A stretch of DNA of 64,000 nucleotides from the NCBI RefSeq assembly GCF_009830105.1, contig NZ_WURB01000011.1:86374-150373 (forward strand), in the 5' to 3' direction. The DNA comes from Microvirga makkahensis. GTDB lineage: Bacteria; Pseudomonadota; Alphaproteobacteria; Rhizobiales; Beijerinckiaceae. The notes beneath the pieces are model-generated. The model was not told the origin of the DNA and did not search any database. It worked only from the letters and a program-made list of their open reading frames with translations. Numbering within the stretch: position 1 is the stretch's first letter; each line of letters opens with the position of its first letter. The position numbers and the translations under genes are program-made. Positions 43,924 through 57,016 of the stretch are shown here, one piece after another.

Positions 43924-44763
43924 TCAGGCGCCTGCGTCAGCCTGCCGCTTCCCGGCCGTGCGCCGCAGGATGTCTGCCGTCTCTGGATCGGCCGGGAAGA
44001 AGGCCTCGATGGCGAGTTCCGACAGGGTCACGTCGACGGGGGTGCCGAAGATCGTCGTCGTGCTGAAGAAGGTGAGCATGCCCTCCTCCGTCATCAGCTG
44101 CAGCGGCACGACGATGCCTCCAAGGTCCCTGGGGGAGCCGGAGGAACGTTTCGCTGCATCCGGAACCGGGTAGGCGCGCAGCTCCTCGATCAGAGCGGAC
44201 AGAGCGGCATCGCCCGTCACGTTCACCTGATGGTGCAGACGCGCGACGAGATGATCGCGCCACTCCACGAAATTCACGATGCGCCGGGCAAGACCCGCCG
44301 GATGAACGCTCAAGCGGAGCACGTTCACGGGCGGCTTCAGCAGCACCGGATCGACGCCCTGGACCAGCGAGAGCAACGCGCCGTTTGACGCGACGAGCGA
44401 CCAATGCCTGTCGACAGCGAGCGCAGGATACGGCTCGTGTCCTTTGAGCACGAGATCAATGGCCTCGCGCATGCTCTTCATGGCCGGATCGTCGAGGGGG
44501 CGCTCGGAATAGACCGGTGCAAAGCCTGCGGAGGCGAGCATCACGTTGCGCTCGCGCAAGGGCATGTCGAGCTTTTCCGCCAAGAGCTGCACCATCTCGC
44601 GGCTCGGCTGAGAGCGGCCGGTTTCCAGGAAGCTCAGGTGACGTGTGGAAATCTCGGCCTCGAGCGCGAGGTCGAGCTGACTCATGCGGCGGCGCTGGCG
44701 CCATTCGCGGAGGTAGTCGCCGAAGTGCTGAACGGCAGAAGCCGTGATCTTTGCAGGTTTCAT
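43924..44763 (-). CDS. XRE family regulator with MmyB-like ligand-binding domain
   Basis: Residues 8-70 are a Cro/C1 helix-turn-helix (FGDYLREWRQRRRMSQLDLA, ISTRHLSFLETGRSQPSREM). Residues 95-279 match the MmyB-like ligand-binding domain (PALAVDRHWSLVASNGALLS, LRLSVHPAGLARRIVNF), a PAS-like fold thought to bind fatty acids or similar lipids. The protein is divergent from a small four-helix membrane protein with 126 bp between starts, and this pairing suggests it regulates that gene (inference). ATG 44763 gives the family start; the longer open frame on the 5' side lacks similarity. Confidence 0.9.
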   Translation of the reverse strand: MKPAKITASAVQHFGDYLREWRQRRRMSQLDLALEAEISTRHLSFLETGRSQPSREMVQLLAEKLDMPLRERNVMLASAGFAPVYSERPLDDPAMKSMREAIDLVLKGHEPYPALAVDRHWSLVASNGALLSLVQGVDPVLLKPPVNVLRLSVHPAGLARRIVNFVEWRDHLVARLHHQVNVTGDAALSALIEELRAYPVPDAAKRSSGSPRDLGGIVVPLQLMTEEGMLTFFSTTTIFGTPVDVTLSELAIEAFFPADPETADILRRTAGKRQADAGA

Positions 44764-44889
44764 GGGCAGCACGATAGCGCGCCCTCGCGTCCAACTCCAT
44801 GACTTCCGAGGTAATCGACGCCGTTCCGCCGCTGGATGATCCTTCGATACGGTTGCGATGGTCAACCGCACATTCGAGAGGAACATGCC

Positions 44890-45291
44890 ATGACGACGCT
44901 TCACCCCTCCCCGCTCCTTCGCCAAGCGCTTCTGGCGGACGCCACCACGAGCGGCGCGTTCGGCCTCCTGATGCTGCTCGCCGCCGGACCGTTGAGCCAC
45001 CTGCTCGGATTGCCGGAAATGCTTCTGCGCGGCGCAGGCGCGATCCTCGTTCCTTACGTGGCGCTGCTCGCCTGGCTCGGCCTGCGAGAACAGATGCACA
45101 AGGCTCTCGTGTGGGCCGTCATTCTCGGCAACCTTCTCTGGGCTGCCGACAGCCTGCTGCTCCTCGTCAGCGGATCGGTGTCGCCGAGCGGCGCAGGCTA
45201 TGCCTTCGTGATCGCGCAGGCGCTCGTAGTGCTGATGTATGCGGAGTTCCAGATCGTCGGCCTGCGCCGGTCGGAAGCCGTTGCGGCCTGA
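44890..45291 (+). CDS. Small four-helix membrane protein
   Basis: The 133-residue product has four predicted transmembrane helices (GAFGLLMLLAAGPLSHLLG, GAILVPYVALLAWLGL, ALVWAVILGNLLWAADSLLLL, GYAFVIAQALVVLMYAEFQIVG) and short loops. It starts at ATG 44890, ten bases after GAGAGGA. Its partner gene on the other side of a 126-bp divergent region encodes an MmyB-like regulator, which often controls small membrane or short-chain dehydrogenase genes. Function is unknown. Confidence 0.82.
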   Translation: MTTLHPSPLLRQALLADATTSGAFGLLMLLAAGPLSHLLGLPEMLLRGAGAILVPYVALLAWLGLREQMHKALVWAVILGNLLWAADSLLLLVSGSVSPSGAGYAFVIAQALVVLMYAEFQIVGLRRSEAVAA

Positions 45292-45343
45292 ATGTCTGGC
45301 CTCGATCGAGAAGGGCCTGTTCTCCCCGGACAGGTCCTCCTCC

Positions 45344-47940
45344 TCAGGAACCTTGAAGGATGGCCTCGATCCGGGCCGCGAGGACATCGAGAGCAAAGGG
45401 CTTGGCGATGACTTCCATGCCCGGCCCCAGGAGCCCGGTGGAGAGGAGATTGCGCTCCACGTAGCCGGTCATGAAGAGCACCTTCAGATCCGGCCGCCGG
45501 TTGCGCAGGCATCGGCAAGCTGCCGCCCGTTCAGGCCGGGCAGACCGACATCGGTCAGCAGAAGATCGACCGGTTGTTCGGATTGCAGGATCGCGAGCCC
45601 CTGCGGCCCATCCTCGGCTTGAAGAACGCGATATCCCTGCTCGTGGAGCATCTCCACGATGAGATTGCGCACGACGTGCTCGTCCTCGACCACGGTCCCA
45701 TGGGCCTTGGCGCGAATTTCAAGCGCCTCCGGCAGACGGCGTCTGAGGCCCGCATCTCCGACAGAAGGGCTCGAAGGCCCTCGCGAGCACGTCGTCGGAC
45801 ATGCCGGATCCGGTATCGGACACCGACACGGCGACATACTGGCCGGGCTCCACGTCCCGCTGAGTGGCGGCATAGGCTCGATCCAACGCGACATTCGCCG
45901 TCTCGATGACGATGGCCCCTCCCCCGGGCATGGCGTCCCGGGCGTTGATGACGAGATTCAGCAGCGCGCTTTCCAGCTGATTCGGATCGCAGAGAATAGG
46001 CCAGAGATCCCGGCCGGTCCTCAGCTCGACCCGTGTCACGGGTTGTGCGCCGGAAGAGCTCGTCCACCGCAGCCACGAGGCTGTTCACATCGACAGGTTT
46101 GGAATCGAGCGGCTGGCGTCTGAAAAAGGCGAAAAGACGATGCGTGAGCGCGGCAGCCCGGTTCGCCGAGGACATGGCAGCTTCGACGTAGCGCCCAACT
46201 TCACCACTACGCCCCTGCGCGAGGCGAGTTCGAATGAGATCCAGGCTGCCGATCACGCCGGTCAGCAGATTGTTGAAATCGTGAGCGATGCCGCCGGTCA
46301 GCTGGCCCACGGCTTCCATTTTCTGCGACTGCCGCAGCGCTTCCCCGACCTGTTTCAGCGCCTGGGCCGACTCCCTCCCGGCAGTGACGTCGCGCCCCAC
46401 CGCGTGGATGAAACGCTCGCCCGAAACGGCTGTCCAAGCAATCCAGCGATAAGATCCGTCCCCGTGGCGGAGCCGGCTGTCGATGCTGCAGGTACTCGAA
46501 TCGTGGGCAAGCCGCCGGACCGTCCGGCGGGCATCGTTCAGGTCGTCCGGGTGAATGAGGTCGAGGATCGGCGACCGGGCGAGATCTCCGCTCTTCCAAC
46601 CGAGCATGCGGCTCCAGGCGGGGTTGGCCGCGACGATCGCTCCCTGGAAATCGCCGATGAGCATGAGGTCGGTCGAAAGACGCGAGAGGCGATCCCGATC
46701 CCGCGTCCGCTCCTCCACGCGCTTCTCCAGCATCGCGTTCAGATGGATCAATGCCTCCGCGGCCATCTTCCGATCCTGGATGTCGGTGTTGGTACCGATC
46801 CAGCGAATGACGCTTCCGGCGGGATCCCGAACGGGAACGGCTGTCGACAGGAACCAGCGGCAAGTCCTGACGCTCACCTTTCAGAGCCTGATCTCGCTTT
46901 CGAAGAGTGTCCCCTGTTGCAAGGCCTGCCCCAGGCCCGCGCGACGGCCGGATAGTCTTCATGATGGATGATGGGTTCCCAAGCCCCCTGCGAGTTCATC
47001 GAGAGTAACGCCGAGGAATTCGTGGAACCGTCCATTGAACCATGCCGCCGATCCATCCGGCCCTGCCTCCCAAACCTGATGGGGAACTGCTTCGAGAAGA
47101 GCCCGGAACCGTGCCTCGCTGGCGCGCAGCGCCTCTTCCGAGGCCTTGCGGTCGGTGATGTCCCGGTAGAAGGTCACGGTGCCGCCTGGAACGGGGCAGA
47201 GACGCAGCTCGAGCCAGCGGTCTTTCCCGAAGCCGAGACAGCGGCGCTCGATCGAGAGCTGCATCTGCTCGGCGAGGCATTTCCGGTATACGTCCTCGAG
47301 GACGGATCCCGCCGATGTGGGCCACGCCTCCCAATGGGTCTAGCCGATAATCGCATCCGCCTGCCGTCCATCGTACCTGAGGGCGACCGGGTTCAGCCTT
47401 GTGACCCGGAACTCCTCATCGAAAACGACGAAGCCGTCCCCGAGAGCTTCCAGGATCGCCTCCGACCGCTCATTGCTGGCGTTCAGTTCGCGCTCCCGCA
47501 GGACGCGGGCGGTCACGTCGCTGCCGTGAACGGCTATTCTGAGAAGCATTCCGCTCCCCTCCCGGACAGGCTGGAACGAGAACTCGACGAACCGCTCCTC
47601 TGCGGTGGCCCCGGGGCCCGCTTGGGAAGAGACAAGCACCGGAAGGAAAACAGGAGGAGCGATGCCGACGCGGGCTTGTTCGAGACGCCCCTTGAAACCT
47701 CGCCAAAGGGCCAGGGGCGTCTCGTCCAGGGAGAGGCCGGAGACATCCAGGCTTCCGGTCAACCTTCCGAAAGGTGTCATTCGCCAGGAGAACGGTATCG
47801 CTCCGGCTGTTCAGGCAGCAAAAGAAACCGGGCATCTGCCGAAGGATGGCGAGGAGCTGCGCCCCCCCGGCGTTGAGCGCGCCAAGAGCGCGGGCGTCGA
47901 CCTGGGCGCCATGCAGATCGGGAGTGACGTTATCGTTCAT
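45344..47940 (-). pseudogene. Hybrid PAS-histidine kinase-receiver gene, heavily decayed
   Basis: Fragments in changing frames spell a PAS-rich soluble hybrid kinase: N-terminal MNDNVTPDLHGAQVDARAL, several PAS segments (RFVEFSFQPVREGSG, WLELRLCPVPGGTVTFYRDI), HisKA with GGIAHDFNNLLTG, an ATPase N box (LVINARDAMPGGG), and a receiver (LIVEMLHEQGYRVLQAED, LLLTDVGLPGLNG, ending EAILQGS). I count about six frameshifts, in-frame stops at 47340-47342 (TAG) and 46881-46883 (TGA), and a deletion after LARAFEPFC that removes the GTGLGL ATP lid. It cannot make a working kinase. Its architecture resembles the intact kinase at 17209-19161. Confidence 0.88.
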
Positions 47941-48139
47941 AACGCTCGAACGGTGGGGCATCCTGAGCTTTCAGGGATGCAGAGTCAGTCCTCCCCAGCC
48001 GACGCTGCCCCTTTCTGGTTTGATCGGGAAACGATTGCCGCCTCATGCGAAGATCATTTTGTTCAAATGCTATTTGGTTTCGGATCAATCGTCTCGAATA
48101 GCTGTTCCGGAAGGGAAGTCGGTGAGACCCGGGCCTGCT

Positions 48140-48490
48140 TCAGAAATTCCGCCCGTCCACGGGAACGATCTTGAGCTGCGACAGATCCACGTCTTCGAGG
48201 CACCGAATGTTGATGGCCGCCGTCGCATCTCCTGTAGGCTTTCTGCCTTCCCCGAAAGGTGCGCAGCCGCACGTGGCGCAGAACCGATGACGGATCGTGT
48301 GCGTATTGAAGGTATAGGTGGAGAGGTCCTCCTCCCCGCGAAGGACGTTAAGGGCCGCCCGGGCTACGAATGTCAGGAGATAGCCCTTCCGACTGCAATG
48401 GGAACAGTTGCATTCGATCGCCTGCTGAAGATCGGCCTCGACTTCGAACGCAACCCGGCCGCAATGGCACGAGCCTTTGTACAGAGCCAT
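48140..48490 (-). CDS. GFA family zinc protein
   Basis: The 116-residue protein belongs to the GFA/CENP-V family named after glutathione-dependent formaldehyde-activating enzyme. Zinc ligands are in SCHCGRVAFEVEAD, CNCSHCSRKGYLL, and HRFCATCGCAPFG. Many members have unknown catalytic roles; some bind glutathione or S-hydroxymethylglutathione. It stands downstream of the small membrane protein gene on the same strand and next to the decayed kinase gene. Confidence 0.9.
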   Translation of the reverse strand: MALYKGSCHCGRVAFEVEADLQQAIECNCSHCSRKGYLLTFVARAALNVLRGEEDLSTYTFNTHTIRHRFCATCGCAPFGEGRKPTGDATAAINIRCLEDVDLSQLKIVPVDGRNF

Positions 48491-48515
48491 TTCAACTCCT
48501 TCCGATATCCTGGTC

Positions 48516-48773
48516 TCACAGGGCCGTGATCAGCGTGACGATGAGACCTGCTCCGATCACGGCGATGAAGCGATCGCTCATCGTGAGCGGCTCGGCCCTG
48601 CCCTGCGCCGCCAGCTGGCTTACGACGATGTCGATGATCAGCGACACCGCGAAGGGCCACGCAGCCGGAGGCACGGCCATCTGCTGCCATTCGGGATTTT
48701 GACTGACGAGGAAACCGATGGCGATGCCGGAAACCAGCACCGCCCCGATATAGAGAAACCTGATGTGGGACAC
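48516..48773 (-). CDS. Small two-helix membrane protein
   Basis: The 85-residue product has an N-terminal hydrophobic helix (RFLYIGAVLVSGIAIGFLVS) and a second one near the C-terminus (FIAVIGAGLIVTLITAL), with a third moderately hydrophobic segment between them (AWPFAVSLIIDIVVSQLA). I do not recognise a family. The frame starts seven bases after the ppdK stop on the same strand, so it is probably the last or second-last gene of the ppdK transcript. Confidence 0.65.
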   Translation of the reverse strand: MSHIRFLYIGAVLVSGIAIGFLVSQNPEWQQMAVPPAAWPFAVSLIIDIVVSQLAAQGRAEPLTMSDRFIAVIGAGLIVTLITAL

Positions 48774-48779
48774 GGCCTT

Positions 48780-51458
<2,679 letters not shown>

Positions 51459-51613
51459 CGCTTAACCTCTTGGATCGTGAAACGCCCTGCTGCAGCGTTG
51501 ATCATGGCTTGAAGCATCTGCTTCCCAAACGCAAGCTGAACAGCCAAGGTTCCTTTGTTGCAGGATGACGACCAAAGTGTCACTTCAAGAGCGCAGCTGC
51601 CATCCTTATTCAC

Positions 51614-51699
51614 CGTGGCCGGGCTTGTCCCGGCTATCTCGATCAGAAAGGCGCTGCGCTCCACGGATCGGGATCACCGGCACAAGGCCCGTGATGACG
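51614..51699. repeat. Composite palindromic element, inverted orientation
   Basis: GTGGCCGGGCTTGTCCCGG, a spacer with GCGCTGCGCTCCACGG and GGGATCACC, then CGGCACAAGGCCCGTGATGA. Its reverse complement matches the copies at 4034, 6082, 32633 and 38355 module by module. Confidence 0.7.
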
Positions 51700-51730
51700 T
51701 GGCGCCGGAGGAGATAACGCTGGAGGGAAA

Positions 51731-51755
51731 CAAAAAGGCCGGGACGTGCCCGGCC
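51731..51755 (-). terminator. Intrinsic terminator of the second L,D-transpeptidase gene
   Basis: On the minus strand GGCCGGG and CCCGGCC form a 7-bp stem with a 5-base loop, followed directly by TTTTTG. It lies 24 bp beyond the stop codon of the transpeptidase gene. Confidence 0.75.
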
Positions 51756-51778
51756 GTGCTGTCTTCTGGATTGTCAGG

Positions 51779-52429
51779 TCAGACCCGGTAGCGCCCATTG
51801 CGCTTCACGTAGACTGTCGCGCCGACCGGGACACGCTCGTAGAGGTCCACGATGTCCTCGTTGAGCATGCGCACGCATCCGGAGGAGACCTGCTCGCCGA
51901 TGCTCCAGGGCTCGTTGGTGCCGTGGATGCGGAAGAGAGTGTCCCGGCCGCCCTGGTAAAGGTAGAGGGCGCGGGCGCCGAGCGGGTTGTCAAGACCGGC
52001 TTGGAGGTGGTCCGGCAGGTCCGGCTTGATGCTCTTCATGGTCTTGGTGGGCGACCAGGCGGGCCACACACCCTTGCGGCCGATGGAGGCCACGCCCTTC
52101 CAGGAGAAGCCCTGCTTGCCGACGCCGACGCCATAGCGAATCGCCTTCTTGTCGGGCTGCACGAGGTAGAGCATGCGCTCGTCGATATCGACCACGATGG
52201 AGCCGGGTTTCTCGGGACCATGATAGGCCACCGTCTGCTTGGCGTATCTCGCGTCCATCCTCCGGCGATCGACCAGCGGCACATCGAACGGCTTGTCCGG
52301 CATGGAGCCGATGTACCAAGCCGCGTATTCGTTCGCCGGCGCCTCGATGGGTGCAGAGGTCTGCTGGGCGGTTTGGCAGGCGGAAAGGGAGGCGCTCAGG
52401 AGAGCGCCGAGAAGCAGGCGTCGGATCAT
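51779..52429 (-). CDS. L,D-transpeptidase (YkuD family) lipoprotein, second copy
   Basis: The 216-residue protein has a lipobox LSAC (Cys18) and a YkuD domain with the motif HGTNEPWSIGEQVSSGC (His169, Cys185). It shares architecture with the gene at 778-1368: the same GARALYLY(E/Q)G, IRYGVxVG and TNEP spacing, but only moderate identity in the N-terminal linker. Two closely related envelope cross-linking enzymes so near each other suggest an old duplication with divided roles. The gene has its own terminator and a hairpin upstream. Confidence 0.93.
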   Translation of the reverse strand: MIRRLLLGALLSASLSACQTAQQTSAPIEAPANEYAAWYIGSMPDKPFDVPLVDRRRMDARYAKQTVAYHGPEKPGSIVVDIDERMLYLVQPDKKAIRYGVGVGKQGFSWKGVASIGRKGVWPAWSPTKTMKSIKPDLPDHLQAGLDNPLGARALYLYQGGRDTLFRIHGTNEPWSIGEQVSSGCVRMLNEDIVDLYERVPVGATVYVKRNGRYRV

Positions 52430-52471
52430 GACTCAGGTCTACCGGAAAAGGTGTGACCAAGTACCTAGGGC

Positions 52472-52501
52472 CAAGAGGGGCTTTTGGCTGTGCCCCTCTT
52501 G
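52472..52501. terminator. Perfect 10-bp hairpin after glyS
   Basis: CAAGAGGGGC and GCCCCTCTTG are separated by a 10-base loop, 26 bp beyond the glyS stop codon. No T-run follows on the minus strand, so it may be a weak terminator, an RNA-stability element, or part of the transpeptidase promoter region. Confidence 0.45.
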
Positions 52502-52527
52502 CAACACCTTGATAGGAAATAACGCTG

Positions 52528-54783
52528 TTATCCTTCGATCCGGGAGAAATCGGCCACCGTACGGGTCGCCTCCCGGAAGCTGTTGAGGAGACGCAGGCGG
52601 TTCGCCCGGACGGCCGGGTCCTCCGCATTCACGGTCACCTTGTCGAAGAAGGCATCGACCGGCTGACGCAGGCGGGAGAGAGCTCGCATCGCGCCCTCGA
52701 AATCCTCCGATTCGACGGCGGTGGCAGCCTCCTGGCGTGCCTGGTGGAGAACGACCGCGAGCGCCTTCTCCTCGATGAGACCGTGATCGTTCACGATCTG
52801 GAGGTCGGGTGCCTCGTCATAGGCGCGTCCGTCCTTCTTCTCCTCGATGCGCAGGATGTTGGCTGCGCGGCGATAGCCGGCGAGCAGGTTCGCGCCGTCC
52901 TCCGTGTCGAGGAAGCGGCCCAGCGCCTCCACGCGGCGGACGATCATGAGCAGGTCGTCCTGTCCTTCGAGCGAGAACACCGCGTCGATGAGATCGTGAC
53001 GCGCCCCCTGGTCGCGCAGATAGACCTTCAGACGGTCGGCGAAGAAGGAGAGGAGATCCAACGCACGCACGTGCATGATGCGCGCCAGCTTCTCTGCCTC
53101 GGCGATCTGCCGCTGCCTGAAAATACCCGCCAGCTCCGAAACCGATGGGTGCTCCACCACAGGGGCAAACGGGCTCTGCTCGATCGCTTCTATGAGCTCT
53201 TTCGCCTTCAAGAATTCGGCGAAAAGGGCGGAGCTTGCCGTTCTGGCAAAAGGCTTTGCAAAAAGGCTGGTCAGCGAAAGCTTCAGATTGTTCTCCAAGA
53301 CCAACCGGATCACGCCCAGTGCTGCGCGGCGCAGGGCATAAGGATCCTTCGATCCCGTCGGCTTCTCGTCGATCGCCCAGAACCCCACGAGCGTGTCGAT
53401 CTTGTCGGCGAGCGCCACCGCAACCGATACCGGATCGGTCGGCACGCGGTCCGAGGGTCCAAGCGGCTTGTAGTGCTCCTCGATGGCGGCTGCGACCGAC
53501 GGATTCTCACCCTGCAAGGTCGCGTAGTAACGGCCCATGAGCCCCTGCAGTTCGGGGAACTCGCCGACCATCTCGGTGACGAGATCGGCCTTGGCGAGAC
53601 GCGCGGCGCGCTCGGCCAAGGCGGGATCGGCGGCGACGACGGGCGCCAGTTCTCTGCTGAGCGCCGCGATGCGCTCTACGCGCTCGTACTGCGTGCCGAG
53701 TTTCTCATGGAACACGATGCTCTCGAGTTTTTCGAGACGCTCTTCGAGCTTCACCTTCTGGTCTGTCTCCCAGAAGAACTTGGCGTCCGACAGACGCGCA
53801 CGCACCACGCGCTCGTTGCCGCCGACAATTGTCTTGCCGCCATCCGCCGCCACGAGGTTGGAGACAAGGATGAACCTGTTCGCGAGCCTTCCGGTCGCCG
53901 GATCGCGCAGCACGAAGCATTTCTGGTTCGCGCGGATGGTGGTGCGGACCACCTCCGGCGGAATGTCGAGGAAGGCTTCGTCGAACGAGCCCATGAGCAC
54001 CACGGGCCATTCGACGAGCCCCGCGACTTCCTCCAGCAGCCCCTCGTCCTCGACGAGTTCGAGGCCCTGCGCGAAGGCGAGGTCCTTCGCATCGTGCAGG
54101 ATCATGTCCTTGCGGCGGTCGGCGTCGAGCACGACCTTCGCGCGCTCAAGAGCGGGCACGTAATCGTCGAACCGCCTCACGCGGATCGGATCCGGCGCAA
54201 GGAAGCGGTGGCCGGAGGTGGCATCTCCGGAGGAGACGCCGTCGACCTCGAAGCGCACGACCTCCGGATCTTCCGTCTCGGGGCCGAAGGTGCAGAGGAT
54301 CGATTGCAGGGGACGCACCCAGCGCAGGCTTCCGGCCTCGGCGGAGGCAGCGCCCCAGCGCATGGATTTCGGCCAGGGAAAGCTTCTGACGATCTGCGGC
54401 AGGATCTCGGCCAGCACGTCCGTGGTGGCGCGGCCGGGCTTTTCGATCACGGCCACGTAGAACTCGCCTTTCTTCGGATCGCTCTCGATCCTCGCCTGAT
54501 CGATGGAGGCGAGCCCCGCCCCCTTCAGGAAGCCTTGGATCGCCGCGTCGGGCGAGCCGACGCGCGGACCTTTGCGCTCCTCGCGCACGTCCTTACCCTT
54601 CACGGGCAGACCCATGATCGTGAGCGCGAGGCGGCGAGGCGTCGAGAAGGCCTGCGCGCCCTCGTAGAGGAAGCCGCGCTCCACCAGCGCATCGGTCACA
54701 AGCTTCTTCAAATCCTCCGCCGCGCGGCGCTGCATGCGGGCGGGGATTTCTTCGGAAAAGAGTTCGAGGAGAAGATCGGGCAT
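52528..54783 (-). CDS. glyS: Glycine-tRNA ligase, beta subunit
   Basis: GlyS pairs with GlyQ to charge tRNA-Gly in bacteria that use the two-subunit enzyme. The 751-residue protein starts [21 protein letters not shown], the family opening, and contains [34 protein letters not shown] [21 protein letters not shown] and a C-terminal anticodon-binding region ([20 protein letters not shown]). It lies 48 bp after glyQ on the same strand, consistent with one operon. Confidence 0.96.
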   Translation of the reverse strand: MPDLLLELFSEEIPARMQRRAAEDLKKLVTDALVERGFLYEGAQAFSTPRRLALTIMGLPVKGKDVREERKGPRVGSPDAAIQGFLKGAGLASIDQARIESDPKKGEFYVAVIEKPGRATTDVLAEILPQIVRSFPWPKSMRWGAASAEAGSLRWVRPLQSILCTFGPETEDPEVVRFEVDGVSSGDATSGHRFLAPDPIRVRRFDDYVPALERAKVVLDADRRKDMILHDAKDLAFAQGLELVEDEGLLEEVAGLVEWPVVLMGSFDEAFLDIPPEVVRTTIRANQKCFVLRDPATGRLANRFILVSNLVAADGGKTIVGGNERVVRARLSDAKFFWETDQKVKLEERLEKLESIVFHEKLGTQYERVERIAALSRELAPVVAADPALAERAARLAKADLVTEMVGEFPELQGLMGRYYATLQGENPSVAAAIEEHYKPLGPSDRVPTDPVSVAVALADKIDTLVGFWAIDEKPTGSKDPYALRRAALGVIRLVLENNLKLSLTSLFAKPFARTASSALFAEFLKAKELIEAIEQSPFAPVVEHPSVSELAGIFRQRQIAEAEKLARIMHVRALDLLSFFADRLKVYLRDQGARHDLIDAVFSLEGQDDLLMIVRRVEALGRFLDTEDGANLLAGYRRAANILRIEEKKDGRAYDEAPDLQIVNDHGLIEEKALAVVLHQARQEAATAVESEDFEGAMRALSRLRQPVDAFFDKVTVNAEDPAVRANRLRLLNSFREATRTVADFSRIEG

Positions 54784-54831
54784 GGGAGATCTGAAATCTG
54801 GGTGTTGAGGGAACGGGTGAGCGCGTGGCTT

Positions 54832-55773
54832 TTAAGCAGCCACGCCCCCGCCCTCGGTCTTCAGCCATGCCGCGCCGCAGGCCTTCGCCAGTTCTCGGAC
54901 GCGCAGGATATAGCTCTGACGCTCGGTGACGGAGATCACGCCGCGCGCGTCGAGCAGGTTGAACACGTGGCTGGCCTTGATGCACTGGTCGTAGGCCGGC
55001 AGCGCCATGAGATGGCGGCTATCGTTGGAGCCTGACCGCGGCTCGCCCGCTTCGAGATACTTACGGCAGGCGGCTTCAGCGTCGCGGAAGTGGCGGAACA
55101 GCATCTCGGTGTCGGCATATTCGAAATTGTGGCGCGAATATTCCTGCTCGGCCTGCAGGAACACGTCGCCATAGGTGACCTTTCGGTCGCCTTCGAGGCC
55201 GTTGAAGTTGAGGTCGTAGATCGACTCCACGCCCTGCAGATACATGGCGAGGCGCTCCAGCCCATAGGTCAGCTCGCCCGCGACCGGCGAGCACTCGAAG
55301 CCCGCCACCTGCTGGAAGTAGGTGAACTGCGACACTTCCATGCCGTCGCACCAGCATTCCCAGCCCAGGCCCCAGGCGCCGAGTGTCGGGCTTTCCCAGT
55401 CGTCCTCGACGAAGCGGACGTCATGGACCGCCGTGTCGATGCCGATGGCCTCGAGGGATCCGAGATAAAGCTCCTGGAGGTTCGGCGGGTTCGGCTTCAG
55501 GATCACCTGAAATTGGTAATAGTGCTGAAGGCGGTTCGGGTTCTCGCCGTAGCGCCCGTCCTTCGGGCGGCGGGAGGGCTGCACATAGGCCGCGCGCCAG
55601 GGCTTCGGTCCCAGCGCCCGCAAGGTCGTGGCCGGGTGGAAGGTACCTGCGCCGACCTCCATGTCGTAGGGCTGGAGAATGACGCAGCCCTGCTCCGCCC
55701 AATAGCGCTGGAGCGTTAGGATCAGGCCCTGGAAAGAGCGCGCAGGATTCATGTGCGCGGGTTCGCTCGTCAT
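54832..55773 (-). CDS. glyQ: Glycine-tRNA ligase, alpha subunit
   Basis: The alpha subunit holds the catalytic core of the class II glycyl-tRNA synthetase. [20 protein letters not shown] at the start, [36 protein letters not shown] and [18 protein letters not shown] are diagnostic. The 313-residue size is normal for the family with a short extension; ATG 55752 (MNPARSFQG) is an alternative start seven codons later. glyS follows downstream. Confidence 0.96.
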   Translation of the reverse strand: MTSEPAHMNPARSFQGLILTLQRYWAEQGCVILQPYDMEVGAGTFHPATTLRALGPKPWRAAYVQPSRRPKDGRYGENPNRLQHYYQFQVILKPNPPNLQELYLGSLEAIGIDTAVHDVRFVEDDWESPTLGAWGLGWECWCDGMEVSQFTYFQQVAGFECSPVAGELTYGLERLAMYLQGVESIYDLNFNGLEGDRKVTYGDVFLQAEQEYSRHNFEYADTEMLFRHFRDAEAACRKYLEAGEPRSGSNDSRHLMALPAYDQCIKASHVFNLLDARGVISVTERQSYILRVRELAKACGAAWLKTEGGGVAA

Positions 55774-55898
55774 CAGTCGCGTCCGGTTTCGAGAAAATGT
55801 CAGGCGAACCCTTGGGATGACGGGGGCTTCAAGTCAAGCGCCGCCCTTCATCCCCTCCCCTTTGCGAGGAGGGTCATGATGGGGTCCGATCCCCCTCT

Positions 55899-55966
55899 CG
55901 TCACGGCCGGGCCCGTCCCAGCCACCCCGATCGGGAAGGCACAAATCCCCGGGACAAGCCTGGGGG
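55899..55966. repeat. Composite palindromic element, inverted partial copy
   Basis: CGTCACGGCCGGGCCCGTCC, then GATCGGGAAGGCACAAATCC and CCGGGACAAGCCTGGGGG: the spacer and second hairpin match the inverted copy at 51614. It lies between the S49 peptidase stop and glyQ. Confidence 0.5.
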
Positions 55967-55974
55967 CGAAGCAC

Positions 55975-56880
55975 TTACAACCCCAGCCGCGCCCAGGCGG
56001 CCCGCTCCTCCAGCGCCCCCACGACTTCCGCCGGGTCGAGGAGGCTGCCTCCGATCAAGGGGCGGCGGCCGATCAGGCGGGCCAGGAATGGCGGGCGGGC
56101 GGGCTCGATCATGCGGAACTGCACATCGTCGCCGTAGCGTTGGCGCAGGATGGAGCGGACGTCGCCCAGGCCGTCGACGAGGCCGAGATCCACCGCCTCG
56201 GCGCCGACCCAGAAGGCGCCGGAGAAGAGATCCTCGTAGGAATCGTTGAGCCTCTCCCCCCGGCGGGTCTTCACGAGGTCCACGAAGACCTCGTGAATCT
56301 TGGCTTGGAGCCCCTTGAGGCGCGCCACGTCCTCCGGGTTTTCTGGCCTGAACGGGTCCAGCATCGCCTTGTTCTCGCCGGCCGTGTGAACGCGCCGCTC
56401 CACGCCGATCCGGGCGATCAGCTCCTGGAAGCCGAAGCCCGCCGATACCACGCCGATGGAGCCCACGATGGAAGCCGGGTCGGCAAAAATCTCGTCCGCC
56501 GCGCAGGCGATCATGTAGCCGCCGGACGCCGCGGCATCCTCCACGAAGGCCAGAACCGGGAGCTTCTTCTCCTCCGCGAGGCTGCGGATCCGCCTGAAGA
56601 TCAGATGCGACTGGGCCGCCGATCCGCCCGGGGAGTTGACGACGATCGCCACGGCTTTGGCGCCCGGCACGGAAAACGCCCGTTCCAGCAGTTGCGCCAC
56701 GTTCGCCATGGCAAGCCCTGAGCGGAAGGATGTGACGGTTCCGATGGCGCCCGACAGGCGCACGACCGGCACGATGGGATGACGATAGCTGCGGTACCGG
56801 CTTGGAAGAAGAACCTGGAGGCTGGCAGGAAGCATGGAGGTGAGAGATGTATGGGCCATAGCCCTCATGTAGTGCGTCAA
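55975..56880 (-). CDS. S49 family signal-peptide peptidase-like serine protease (SppA/SohB)
   Basis: The 301-residue protein has the S49 core: VNSPGGSAAQSHLIFRRI, the catalytic Ser in AAASGGYMIACAADEIFADP, and the general-base Lys in TAGENKAMLDPFRP. SppA-like proteins digest signal peptides left after secretion and are usually anchored to the inner membrane; no N-terminal helix is obvious here, so this may be a soluble SohB-like form. Start sites at 56880 and a few codons later are equally good. It sits upstream of the glyQ-glyS pair on the same strand. Confidence 0.85.
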   Translation of the reverse strand: MTHYMRAMAHTSLTSMLPASLQVLLPSRYRSYRHPIVPVVRLSGAIGTVTSFRSGLAMANVAQLLERAFSVPGAKAVAIVVNSPGGSAAQSHLIFRRIRSLAEEKKLPVLAFVEDAAASGGYMIACAADEIFADPASIVGSIGVVSAGFGFQELIARIGVERRVHTAGENKAMLDPFRPENPEDVARLKGLQAKIHEVFVDLVKTRRGERLNDSYEDLFSGAFWVGAEAVDLGLVDGLGDVRSILRQRYGDDVQFRMIEPARPPFLARLIGRRPLIGGSLLDPAEVVGALEERAAWARLGL

Positions 56881-57016
56881 GCACAGCTTCCCAAGATGAA
56901 CATACCGTTAGGGAAACCTTCGGCGTTCGTTCAGTTAATCCCCCTTAGAACACTGAGCATGAACCATCGTACCCGCCGCCTCTGGCATGAGCGCGAGCGG
57001 CGAAGGAGAGAGTGAC

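Larger units (their letters stand above)
51459..51778. other. Intergenic stretch upstream of ppdK
   Basis: About 320 bp separate ppdK from the second L,D-transpeptidase gene. It contains an inverted copy of the composite palindromic element and the transpeptidase terminator. The first 140 bp should hold the ppdK promoter; no clear operator is visible. Confidence 0.6.

Noticed and set aside
52744..55035. 763-codon frame antisense to glyS
   Set aside because: glyS is intact, and this frame carries no domain signature.
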